From positions 52,924,033-52,988,032 of the forward strand of contig CM048845.1 in assembly GCA_026545225.1 (NCBI GenBank): a DNA stretch of 64,000 nt, read 5' to 3'. The position numbers and the translations under genes are program-made. The notes beneath the pieces were generated by a model. It was not told where the DNA came from and ran no database searches. It worked only from the letters and a program-made list of their open reading frames with translations. The stretch's first letter is position 1. The number at the start of each line of letters is the position of its first letter. Of this stretch, positions 22,102 to 33,234 are shown piece after piece. Source of the DNA: Cornus controversa. Its lineage: Eukaryota; Streptophyta; Magnoliopsida; Cornales; Cornaceae.

Positions 22102-23608
22102 TGATCGGCGTTTAATGTTACACATTCTAGCCTCTTAACTTATGTATTTTATTCTCTTAGTGATAGATTATTTTGTAATTTTACTTTGTTTTAGTGTTTT
22201 CTGTATTTTCAGGGCCTTAAGGATTATTTCAGTTAAAACCAAGCTTTTGGGCTTTGAAAGACGACATCCAAGATGGTGAGATGAAGCCTACATCAAGGAG
22301 ATTCACTCAACCATTTATTTCAACTCAAATCAGCCCAAGAAAGAGGTCCAAGAGAATTACAACTGCTTAAGAAGGTTTCGGGCCTGAAGCCCAAATCTGC
22401 GCATAATGCAGTCTTAATTCCGTTTTCGAAAAACGGACCAGAAGTCTTATTTTCAAGCCTCAAATCGACATAATTCCCGCGTTAGGTTAAACGAAATTTG
22501 ATTCTGCACACTTTTGTATTTCACGAAAATTTCGTAAATCGGACTTCTAGTGGGTCAAAATTTGGGCCGAAGTCAGCAGGAAAAACCCACCTGATTAGTG
22601 CTGCGGGAAACCCTAATTTAGTCCTAAGTGGATTAGGACTTTGGTGTATTCTCTTGGGGAATAAAGGGAAGACTGGGAGGCTGAGTTGAGGATGACACAG
22701 AGAGATTGGAGAGTCTGAGAGGGCTGAGAAGAGAACAGAAACATATCGCAGAGCCATTGGAGAACAAAGTCATACGCAGAATTCGGAAAGATGATGTCTT
22801 CTTCCTCAACAGTTGAAGCTTCTTCTTCTACCATGAGCGGCTAGTTCATCCACTAGGGTTTTGATGTAGCCCTAACAAAGCATCAATGGTTTGATTGTTT
22901 TAATTATTGGGGACCTTTATATACATGCATAGATTGTGTAATTCAGAGAATTCTTATTATAGAATTGAGCAATAAAAGTCTTGTAAATTCAATCTCAAGG
23001 ATTTCTTATCTTATCTTAGATATTTAGTTGTTGTTATTGAACTCAATCTCTCTTGTTTTCTGTGATCATGAGAGAGATTATTACACAATGGTAATCACTG
23101 AATATATTGTTATGAGCTTTGATGGATTATGCCTAGAGAAGATGAACCATACTGCACCCTAGATTAGAGTAGTTAGGCAGATGGCCCATGCCAATCGAAG
23201 ATAGTCCATGGCTTAGCCTTAATCATATGTTATCTTCTTGACGGATGAAGGTGAGCTTGTAGCCACCAACACCACTTATGCATGATGTAATTCCCCTATA
23301 GTTGATTCAATTGACCATTGATTGTGGAGTTAGTGGTGAAGTCAAACACCCTAGATTTCTCTCATATTATCTTCATTATCTTATTTACTTTGATTTATTT
23401 TATTTTATCTTTTTAATTAGTTTAAAAATCAGAATTCTTTTTTTTATAAATTTAATTAGAATTAATTCCGTATTCTAACTCATCAGACCATAATCCCTGA
23501 GGTACGATACCCCTTTCGATAGCCCTATTCTGCAAGGAATTCGTTCTATTGCGAAGTGTGGAAATTTTTAATTGATATACTTTTTGAGTCACACTCACAC
23601 ACGAATCA
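22102..23608 (+). repeat. Athila-I 5' LTR
   Basis: The LTR is 1507 bp, TG...CA. A promoter-like TTTATATACATGCATAG (about 22916-22932) is followed ~40 bp later by GAGCAATAAAAG (about 22966), a plausible polyadenylation signal, so R would be short. The motif GAGGTACGATACCCC (about 23500) is a variant of a block shared by all Athila-type LTRs in the window. Confidence 0.93.
22914..22932 (+). promoter_or_regulatory. Putative TATA box of the Athila-I 5' LTR
   Basis: CCTTTATATACATGCA is TATA-like, sits mid-LTR, and is conserved in the 3' LTR (about 32541-32559) and, less well, in Athila-II. Assigned by sequence and position only. Confidence 0.45.
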
Positions 23609-23613
23609 ATTTT

Positions 23614-23631
23614 TGGCGCCGTTGCCGGGGA
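23614..23631 (+). other. Athila-I primer-binding site
   Basis: TGGCGCCGTTGCCGGGGA lies five bases after the 5' LTR. It is the tRNA-Asp-type primer site typical of Athila and related Ty3 elements. Confidence 0.9.
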
Positions 23632-23753
23632 TTATCTATTTGATTGATTGGATTTTACAGAATTAGTTTTAATTGGATTTTTAATTTAGGAAATTTTTAT
23701 ATTTTATTTTTAATTTTATTTTTGTTTTCTTTTCAGGTGCTCTTGGTAAATAT

Positions 23754-26700
23754 ATGCAAGGTCGTCGTTCTGTAGCTGATCATTTGATACCTCTTAATCC
23801 TGAGCCTGAACGTACTCTTAGACAACAGAGGAACATCCCTGTTGATACAATTGTGCAAGAGGAAGAAATAATTGAAGACATGGCAGAAGAGAGGAATAAC
23901 AACCTTGTTCCTAATGTTGATGGAGAAAGAGCTAGATTGCTTAGGGACTACTATGTTCCTGAGACATATACCTCACCAGCAGGTTTTCAATTGCCCAATG
24001 TCACAGCACAGAATTATGAGATCAAGTCCAGCATTATTCAGATGCTACCATCTTATTTTGGGCTGACTCAAGAAGACCCTTACAAGCATCTGGATGACTT
24101 CATTGAAGTGTGCTCAACTACAAAAATTCACAACTTCTCTAAAGATGCTTTCAGAATGAGACTTTTTCCATTCTCTCTGAAAGACAAAGCAAAGTATTGG
24201 TTCAACTCTCTACCGGCTGGTTCTATCACGACTTGGACTCAGATGCAACATGAGTTTCTCAAGAAGTATTTTTCGATAGGGAAGACCAATCAGTTCAGAC
24301 GTGCTATTACTGGTTTCTCCCAACATGAGGGGGAACAATTTTATGAGACATGGGAAAGATTCAAGGACCTTCTTAGGAAGTGTCCCCATTAAGTTCCTAA
24401 GTGGCAACTAGTGCAGAGTTTTCATGAAGGGCTGACAGAAGCCAACAGACAGATGGTTGATGCGTCGTGTGGAGGTACTTTTATGTTGAAGAGTGAAGAA
24501 GAGGCATGGACCTTATTTGAAAATCTTAGTGACAACTCTCTACAACATGTATCCTCTACTCGTTCTAGCAGACCTGCCACTACCAGGAAAACTGATGGAA
24601 TTTATGAGGTTGGTGCTTCAGAAGCTATGCCAACTGACATTGATTTAATTGCACAGAAGGTAGCAGCAATTATGGCTGCCAATCAAACTCCTTCTGCTTC
24701 AAATTCTTCATTGCTAGGCCCTTGTGAATTTTGCTCTAGTCCTATGCATAATGTGAGCAATTGTCCTTCGGTGGGACAATTTTCTGATATTCAACATGAG
24801 CAAGTTCAAGCTACTTTCACTGGACCAATGAATCCTCCACGAGGTAATACTTACAATCCCACATGGAGGAATCATCCTGATTTTTCTTACAGTAATCAAG
24901 GGGCAGCAATGCAACCATCATATCAACCTAGGACTTTTGTGCCTCAACAACAATATCAAACACAAAGTCCTATGGCCCAAAGAATTTCTGCTATTGAAGA
25001 CAAGCTGACTCTTACCTTGTCTAAATTTGACAAGCTTGATTCTCTCATAGAGACAGTGCAAGCTACTACAGCAACAGTACAATCTACAGTTCAGCTAGTG
25101 CACTCACATTCTCAATCCATTGCCAAACTGGAATCTCAGTTTGGATAGCTTGCAACTTCATTATGCAGAAGAGAAGAAGGGAAGCTCCCTAGTCAACCAA
25201 TTGCTAATCCAAGAGGGATGCAAGCTTCCACAAGCAACCCACACCATGAGCAAGTCCAAGCTATTACCACTTTGAGAAGTGGGAAAATAATTGACAATAA
25301 AGTGGGTGAGAAGAAAGAAGAAGAAAAAGTGACCACAAGTCCAAGTGCTGAAATTCCTTATGAGCCCAAGGCTCCTTTCCCACAACGTTTCCTAGAAGCA
25401 TCTAAATTGGGGAAGCAAGGGGACAAGCTGCATGACATGATGGAGGTATTTCGCCAAGTGAAAATTAATTTGCCACTCCTTGATGCCATCAAGCAAATTC
25501 CTCCTTATGCAAAATTTTTGAAGGACTTGTGCACTCAGAAAAGGCGTTCTAAAAGCCATGTGCCAAAGAAAGTGATGCTGCCACAACAAGTAAGTTCAAT
25601 AATTCAGCAGTGTACTCCTCCCAAGTACAAAGATCCTGGTGCTCCAACTATCTCATGCATTATTGGGGAGCACCATGTGGATAAAGCTCTTCTTGATTTG
25701 GGTGCAAGTGTGAATTTGCTACCCTATTCAGTCTACTTACAATTGGGCTTGGGAGAATTGAAGCCTACCTCGGTGGTATTACAATTTGCAGATAGATCAA
25801 CAAAGCAACCCCGAGGAATCATAGAAGATGTGCTCATTAAAGTGGACAAGTTCTACTTTCCTGTTGATTTCATTGTGCTTGACACTGAGCCGGTTCACAA
25901 TTCGAAGAGACACATTCCAGTGATCCTTGGTCGACCTTTCTTAGCTACTGCTGATGCTTGCATAAACTGTAGGTCAGGGATCATGGATATTTCATTTGGT
26001 AATATGAATGTCAAGCTTAATGTGTTCAATGCTATACAACACCCCCCAGATCAGAGTGATGTGTTCTGCATGGATGATATTGATGAATGTGTAGAGGAAT
26101 TTGTTTCATCCTCTATATCTCGAAACTCCCTGGAGGTATGTAAGTCTCTTTATGACTTTGAGAACATTAATGATGAAGGATTGTGTGAAGAAGTACATGC
26201 TATGCTAGAAGTGGATGCTATTCAGAATACTCCACCATGGAGAATTCCAATTGAGCCACTACCTTTTCTCTCTAGCACTCCCCTAGTGCCTTCATTGGAG
26301 TCCCCTCTAGAATTAGAATTGAAGCCCTTGCTTGACAAATTGAAGTATGTATTCTTGGGGGCACAGAGAACTCTTCCTGTTATAATTGCCTCTGATCTGA
26401 CAGAAATTCAAGAGAAGAGCTTAGTAGAGGTTTTATACCAACATCGTGAAGCAATTGGATGGAGTGTTGTTGATCTTAAGGGCATTAATCCCTCGATTTG
26501 CATGCACAAAATTCATCTGGAAGAAGGATGTAAGCCAACCAGAGAGGCACAGAGGCGACTGAACCCCAACATGAAGGAGGTGGTAAAGAAAGAGGTTGTC
26601 AAGTTACTTGATGCAGGTATCATTTATCCAATTTCTGACAGTACATGGGTGAGTCCAACACAAGTGGTTCCAAAGAAGTCTGGTCTTACCATTGTCCCTA

Positions 26701-28015
26701 ACTCTATGGGAGAGCTTGTTCCACAACGTACTGCCACAGGTTGGCGTGTTTGCATTGATTACAGAAAGCTCAATTCTATGACAAGGAAGGATCACTTCCC
26801 TCTTCCATTCATTGATCAAATACTTGAAAGGTTAGCTGGTCAGAGCTATTATTGCTTTCTGGATGGCTACTCTGGTTATAACCAAGTAGTTATGGATCCG
26901 GAAGATCAAGAGAAGACAACTTTCACGTGTCCCTTTGGTACTTTTGCTTATCATCGTATGCCTTTTGGATTATGTAATGCCCCAGCTACATTCCAGAGGT
27001 GTATGATGGCCATCTTTTCTGACATGGTGGAAAAATTCTTAGAGGTGTTCATGGATGACTTCTCTATTTTTGGATCATCCTTTGAACACTGTTTGAGCAA
27101 TTTATCACTTGTGCTTCAAAGGTGCCGAGAACGGAATTTGGTACTTAGTTGGGAGAAGAGCCATTTTATGGTGAAAGAAGGTATTGTATTGGGTCATATT
27201 GTTTCAGAGAGGGGCATTGAAGTTGATAAAGCAAAGATCGACCTAATTGCAACTCTGCTTCATCCAACTTCGGTAAGGCAAGTTCGATCTTTCTTAGGCC
27301 ATGCCGGATTCTATAGAAGATTCATCAAAGATTTCAGTAAAGTGGCTCGACCATTGTGCCATTTGTTATCTAAAGATGTTCCCTTTATCTTTGATGAAGA
27401 TTGTGTGAAAGCTTTTGAAAAGCTTCGGTCTCTGTTATCCTCTGCACCAATTATGCAGTCTCCAAAATGGGCTTTACCTTTTGAAATCATGTGTGATGCC
27501 TCTGATTATGCAGTGGGAACAGTGTTGGGACAGAGAGAAGAAAAACGACCACACGTCATCTACTACGCTAGTCAGACTCTCTCGGATGCCCAACTTAATT
27601 ATACCACCACAGAGAAAGAGCTTCTAGCTGTAGTATTTGCCTTGGACAAGTTTCGTTCTTATTTATTGGGGTCCAAGGTGGTTGTCTACTCTGATCATGC
27701 AGCATTAAGACACTTATTGGCAAAGAAAGAAACCAAATCGTGTCTTATTCGGTGGATTTTATTGCTACAACAATTTGATTTGGAGATAAAAGACAAAAGG
27801 GGACGGAGAATGTGGTTGCGGATCATTTATCTCGGATTGAGTTTGAGCTTGTGATTGATGCATTACCTATTCGAGACTCATTCCCGGATGAGCAATTGTT
27901 TGGAATTGCATTGATGAAAGTTAGTGGCCAAAGGTTGAAGCATTGTGTGGAAGGATGTGTCCCAAGAAGAGACGTAGAGTCCGTCGACTTGACAGATCCC
28001 GTCTATCCGACTTAA
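23754..28015 (+). pseudogene. pol: Athila-I gag-pol, integrase missing
   Basis: One reading frame runs 23754-27854 with only two stops, TAA at 24390 and TAG at 25146. Gag capsid lies at about 23990-24540 (LFPFSLKDKAKYWFNSLPAG, EFLKKYF), followed by a short Cys block (CEFCSSPMHNVSNC). Protease has LLDLGASVNLLP (about 25690). RT has VCIDYRKLNSMTRKDHFPLP, FLDGYSGYNQV and catalytic VFMDDFSIFG (about 27050). RNase H has CDASDYAVGTVLGQ and YTTTEKELLAVVFA. A frameshift near 27800 moves VVADHLSRIE into the next frame. That frame reaches DSFPDEQLF and then passes directly to a tail ending at 28015. The integrase expected next is deleted, so the element cannot integrate alone. Confidence 0.93.
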
Positions 28016-28880
28016 TCCCTTCGGAGAGTCAATCGTCTCCTACGGACGTTAAATTGTAGGTTCTATATGTATTTCTATACTTTATTTCCTTTAATATTCT
28101 TTAATTTTAATTTTTAATGTTAGTTTTCTTAAATTTTTCTTCAATTCTAGTTGCGTTTTAATGTTTTTTCTTCGAATTTTTGATGTATAAGTTGCTTCCG
28201 GAGAATGCCAAGAGGTGTACCGAGGTATTTGGACTCAAGACGGGTGAAAAATCGTGCTCTCGGTCGACCTTGGGCGATGGAGACTCAAAATTATCAAGGT
28301 TCGGTCGAACTTGGGCGATGGAGGGTCAAACAGGTCTTCAGGAGGGGGATCGATCGCCCCTCCATATTTTGTAAGGATGATCACCACCAGGTGGGCGATC
28401 GATCGCCCATCCTTGGGGGATCGATCGCCCAAGGCAATTTTTGGGCTGGCCGAGACCATCTTCTATATAAAGACTCCTTCTCCAAGTTTAAAGCTACTCC
28501 ATGCATCCTAAGCCTCTTTGAACTCCAATTCAAGTCCTACATCATCCGGAAAACTAATTTCTTCAATTAGTGATTATTATACAAGAATTCAACATTGATC
28601 AACATCAACTTCAACATCAAATTGGATCAAAAATCACTAGTTCTCAAAGGAAGCTCTCACTTTTTCAAGTTCAACATCAAAGTAAGTGAAGTTTTTCTTT
28701 GAAGAATTTATTCAAATCTTTTTGAGGGCTTTTGAAGACCAAGTTTGGGGGATCAATTTGGTGCATTCATTTGTTCGATTTGGGTGAAAAAATTGCCGAA
28801 AAGAGGTGGTTGAAGGGTACAAGTTAATTGTGCACGCCAAGTGTTCGATTTAATTCCTCAACCACACTTTTTCTACTTCT
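28016..28880 (+). other. Athila-I spacer between pol and the extra ORF
   Basis: It is non-coding apart from the palindrome cluster. It includes two copies of CTTGGGCGATGGAG (about 28269 and 28309), a first AAGTTTGGGGG tract (28741-28751) and a purine/pyrimidine-poor leader to the ATG at 28881. Overlapping ORFs at 28180-28570 are repeats read through and are not conserved in Athila-II. Confidence 0.6.
28345..28434. repeat. Athila-I cluster of three GC-rich palindromes
   Basis: Three palindromes centred on GATCGATC or CGATCGATCG lie within 90 bp. The middle one, TGGGCGATCGATCGCCCA (28392-28409), is perfect over 18 bp. The outer two (28341-28363, 28411-28434) have longer arms with one or two mismatches. 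Athila-II keeps a decayed equivalent at 52838-52955. They sit between pol and the extra ORF. Confidence 0.85.
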
Positions 28881-30104
28881 ATGGCACCAAAGAGAGCAAG
28901 TCACCAAGGTGCATCAAGTTCACGTAATCCTCGCCGAGCGAGGCATGATCCGACCACAGGTTCTTCACGATCTCGCCGAGAAGGTATTTAAGAGAGATGG
29001 CATCCAAGGGCTTTGAACTTCGAAACCACGTTTGACATAGCCGAACTTTATGGTATGTTTCCCGAGACACGATGGGGGATTTCCGACATCCGTCGTCGTC
29101 GGTCGGCATCCATGTTTGTTCCACTCTCATCTACTATTTACCCGAGGCTTTTCAAGGTATTTTATCAGAATTTAATGCCGACACCTGATGAGCGGGATGT
29201 GCTTACTTCTTCCGTAGATGGAACAATAGTTTGGGTGGACATGTCATCCATTGCCATTGCCATGGGTTGTCCTCATGAGTGCCCAGCTGATTTATCTCAT
29301 ATCTATACTCCTTTACCCGACGAGTTGTCAGTGGGTAATGTGGTTGCACGTTTGTGTGCCAACCAATTTTCCAGGCCGAAAAGGAATGCAGCTTCTAAAT
29401 CTTCAATGCCAAATCATTTATGGTTCCTTGACGCTGTTCTACTCAAGAATGTATGTCCAATTGGACATAAAACTGAGAGACGTCAAGAGTTCCTCAGATC
29501 ATTATATGCTATACATTTTGGGCATTGGCTGTCATTTCCACAGATTGTCTGGGGCCAGATGGAGAAGTTTTATTCCAAGGTTGTAGCCAAGGCACCAGAC
29601 AGTGCAAGTGACTAGGAGTTTCCATTCCCTACTATCATTCACCAGTTGCTTGTGGCACAGGGGTATGCAGTCCATGAGGACGAGCTTGCCTTTCCATGTG
29701 ATCTTCATTATGACACGCATGACTGAAACCTGAGTCGATCTCATATGCACCAAAGAGTCATAGCGGCGCCTGGTGAGGTATCTCGGTTGGCCCAGGAAGG
29801 AGAGCATATAGATATACCACCACCGGTGGAAGATCCAGAGGAGATGGGGGCAGAGGAAGAAGAGGTGCATGCACAGGCTGGTGGCCATGATTATCAATAT
29901 TTAAAGGGGCAGATTGCTGGGTTGACAGCCCAGTTTGGCACCCTACAGACAAAGGTATCCACACAGTTTGGAGCAATGAGAACAGAGATGGCGGATCACT
30001 TCCGTGACACTCGCCAAGACCAACTAGAGATGAGGAGGATGATGCGTGCACTGATGCGTCAAGCAAACTTGGATCCAGATGCTCAGTCACCACCACACCC
30101 TTGA
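28881..30104 (+). pseudogene. Athila-I extra ORF (putative plant transposon protein) with coiled-coil tail
   Basis: A single frame from ATG 28881 to TGA 30104 has three internal stops: TAA 28989, TAG 29613, TGA 29724. It has a basic, Ser-rich start (APKRASHQGASSSRNPRRAR), then a central domain (about residues 60-240) with IYPRLFKVFYQNL and a VDGTIVWVDMSSIAIAMG strand pattern, which I match to the plant transposon protein family (PF20167-like, from memory). The tail is acidic, then a heptad-like stretch (LKGQIAGLTAQFGTLQTKV...FRDTRQDQLEMRRMMRALM). No transmembrane segment is seen, so it does not look like an envelope. All three stops fit single C-to-T changes. It occupies the position of the env-like ORF in other Athila elements. 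Confidence 0.75.
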
Positions 30105-31728
30105 CAGGAAGGTAACCATCTTTTGTATTTTATTTTATTTTTAGTTTTTATTTTTCTTTTTATTTTTCTTTTTGTAGTTAGGATTTTAATCTCATTGAAA
30201 AAAAAAATTTGAAAAATGAAAAAAAAATATTTTTTTTTTTTAGAATTTTACTCTTTCGTATTTATTTTCACCCATACTATTTCACTTGATCTTTGGGGTA
30301 TAGTGGTTTGTTTTGACAGGTTTTGACATCCAAGTTTGGGGGTGTGCTTCATTGCCTTCTTGCTAGTGATGTACTCTATTTTCTTTCCACTACTCCGGAT
30401 TTCTGGTAACATCGTTCTTACTCTTCTCTATGCTTCAATTGGGTGTACATTGAGGACAATGTACAGTTTAAGTTTGGGGGTGAGGCGATGCCTATTTGTG
30501 TGCTTTATTGCAATATGGGGGGAAATTTGTGTGAAATTCTTTTTGTCTTAGGATTTTATTTTATTTTATTTTATTTTCTTAGTTTGTTTTTTTTATTTTC
30601 TTTTGTTTTGTTTTTAGATAGAATATTTTGACATTATTCAAGGGATTAATACCTTATGTAGGTGCATAACTTGCAATTTTTGAGTATGTTTTAAATTTTT
30701 GGAAACTATGGTTTAAATTAAGTGGTTTTAATCATAGTTTGCAATAACATGTTTTGGGGTGATTAATTTTAGTTTCCTTACATGCACAGACACACTAGCA
30801 GAATTTTATGGGGTATGAACTTTGGTTTTGAGTTATTGAGTTACATATGCTTGATATTAATTAGTATCTCTTGAGAATGAGTACTGATGATGTGTTATAC
30901 TTGACTTCAATGAAAAAAAAGAAAGAAAAAAAAAGTGATGAATAAGCAAATCAATTTGATCCTTTTCATGAGTAACCGGGCCTCTATGCCTCAGGAAGCA
31001 CGGAGTGTTCGCGTCAAAAGTGAAAGGGTGAGAAAAGATGAGCATTCATTGTCTTGATTTGTAGCCTGACTGATTCGAGTAATTAGGTCTTCAGGGTATC
31101 TTAAAGCCTAGTGCCCTAAAGCCATCTGGTTTGGGAGTCACTGACTGAAAGCTTGCTACATGGATCTTTCAGAAAGATTAATAAATCAAGACATTGCACA
31201 ACCAATAAAGCAATGAAAAAAAAAAAGTCATGTATGCATGTTGGCAAGTATGATTTCAATAAGGAGAGTTAGTGAGTTGAAAGGGTATGTGCCTTAATAA
31301 ATTCAGAGCTTGGTTATGCTACATGAGATGACTGCTAGTTCACTTTACACGAGGGAGCTAGAGTTAATTATTTTGAGATATGTTGATGTGAATTATGCAT
31401 GGGGACCATTGCTTTGAATTGTGGAATTTGAATATTTGAAATTATTCTTGAATGCAAGTTTGTAACTATCTATTGTAATCTTCTTCTTGAATTAATGTCG
31501 AAACAGAATTTTGAATGTTTGTGGGTAACATTTCTGGAAACCCTCACGAGACTATACTCGTCCACTAGGGGGAACCTAGGGGTTTAAAGGCTTGTTGCAT
31601 ATGCTAAATGCAATCGTTTCTCCCACGAAAGTGGAGTTGGGTAGTTTAGTTAGTGTTTAGTAGTTTCTTTGTTTTAGTTTTGTTTTATTCTATTGCTAAG
31701 GGACTAGCAATATGTAAGTTTGGGGGTG
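30105..31728 (+). other. Athila-I 3' non-coding region with repeated polypurine tract
   Basis: No gene is present. AAGTTTGGGGGTG occurs at 30332-30344, 30470-30482 and 31716-31728; the last directly precedes the 3' LTR and is the expected polypurine tract. The block is well conserved with Athila-II (53060-53216 and 54631-55962), including TGAGGACAATGTACAGTTTA and a stretch ending GAAAAGATGAGCATT. Confidence 0.8.
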
Positions 31729-33234
31729 TGATCGGCGTTGAATGTTACGCATTCTAGCCTCTTAACTTATATATTTTATTCTCTTAGTGATAGATTATTT
31801 TGTAATTTTACTTTGTTTTAGTGTTTTCTGTATTTTCAGGGCCTTAAGGATTATTTCAGTTAAAACCAAGCTTTTGGGCTTTGAAAGAAGACATCCAAGA
31901 TGGTGAGATGAAGCCTACATCAAGGAGATTCACTCAACCATTTATTTCAACTCAAATCAGCCCAAGAAAGAGGTCCAAGAGAATTATAACTGCTTAAGAA
32001 GGTTTCGGGCCTGAAGCCCAAATCTGCGCATAATACAGTCTTAATTCCGTTTTGGAAAATGGACCAGAAGTCTTATTTCCGAGCCTCAACTCGACATAAT
32101 TCTCGCGAAAGGTTAAATGAAATTTGATTCTGCACACTTTTGTATTTCACGAAAATTTCCTAAATCGGACTTCTAGTGGGTCAAAAGTTGGGCCGAAGTC
32201 AGTAGGATAAACCCACCTGATTAGTGCTGCGGGAAACCCTAATTTAGTCCTAAGTGGATTAGGACTTTGGTGTATTCTCTTGGGGAATAAAGGGAAAATT
32301 GGGAGGCTGAGTTGAGGATGACACAGAGAGATTGGAGAGTCTGAGAGGGCTGAGAAGAGAACAGAAACATATCGTAGAGCCATTGGAGAACAAAGTCATA
32401 CGCAGAATTCGGAAAGATGATGTCTTCTTCCTCAACAGTTGAAGCTTCTTCTTCTACCATGAGCGGCTAGTTCATCCACTAGGGTTTTGATGTAGCCCTA
32501 ACAAAGCATCAATGGTTTGATTGTTTTAATTATTGGGGACCTTTATATACATGCATAGATTGTGTAATTCAGAGAATTCTTATTATAGAATTGAGCAATA
32601 AAAGTCTTGTAAATTCAATCTCAAGGATTTCTTATCTTATCTTAGATATTTAGTTATTGTTATTGAACTCAATCTCTCTTGTTTTCTGTGATCATGAGAG
32701 AGATTATTACACAATGGTAATCACTGAATATATTGTTATGAGCTTTGATGGATTATGCCTAGAGAAGATGAACCATACTGCACCCTAGATTAGAGTAGTT
32801 AGGCAGATGGCCCATGACAATCGAAGATAGTCCATGGCTTAGCCTTAATCATATGTTATCTTCTTGACGGATGAAGGTGAGCTTGTAGCCACCAACACCA
32901 CTTATGCATGATGTAATTCCCTTATAGTTGATTCAATTGACCATTGATTGTGGAGTTAGTGGTGAAGTCAAACACCCTAGATTTCTCTCATATTATCTTC
33001 ATTATCTTATTTACTTTGATTTATTTTATTTTATCTTTTCAATTAGTTTAAAAATCAGAATTATTTTCTTTATAAATTTAATTAGAATTAATTCCGTATT
33101 CCAACTCATCAGACCATAATCCCTGAGGTACGATACCCCTTTTGATAGCCCTATTCTGCAAGGAATTCGTTCTATTGCGAAGTGTGGAAATTTTTAATTG
33201 ATATACTTTTTGAGTCACACTCACTCACGAATCA
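31729..33234 (+). repeat. Athila-I 3' LTR
   Basis: The LTR is 1506 bp, the same ends as the 5' LTR, followed by the ATTTT duplication (33235-33239) and Copia-I sequence. Confidence 0.95.

Larger units (their letters stand above)
22102..33234 (+). mobile_element. Athila-I: near-complete Ty3 Athila element nested in Copia-I
   Basis: The LTRs at 22102-23608 and 31729-33234 start TGATCGGCGTT and end CACGAATCA. The target duplication is ATTTT (22097-22101 and 33235-33239). An Athila primer site, a single-frame gag-pol, a palindrome cluster, an extra ORF and a long 3' region with a polypurine tract lie between. Most of integrase is missing. The LTRs differ at roughly 30-40 of ~1506 positions by eye, so it is young and younger than its Copia-I host. 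Confidence 0.95.

Noticed and set aside
28180..28570. Several overlapping ORFs of 60-120 residues between Athila-I pol and extra ORF
   Set aside because: They read through the palindromes in several frames, are not kept in Athila-II and have no recognisable domain.
29013..30104. Athila-I extra ORF as an envelope glycoprotein
   Set aside because: No signal peptide or transmembrane segment is visible; the sequence is basic then acidic with a coiled tail, unlike an envelope.
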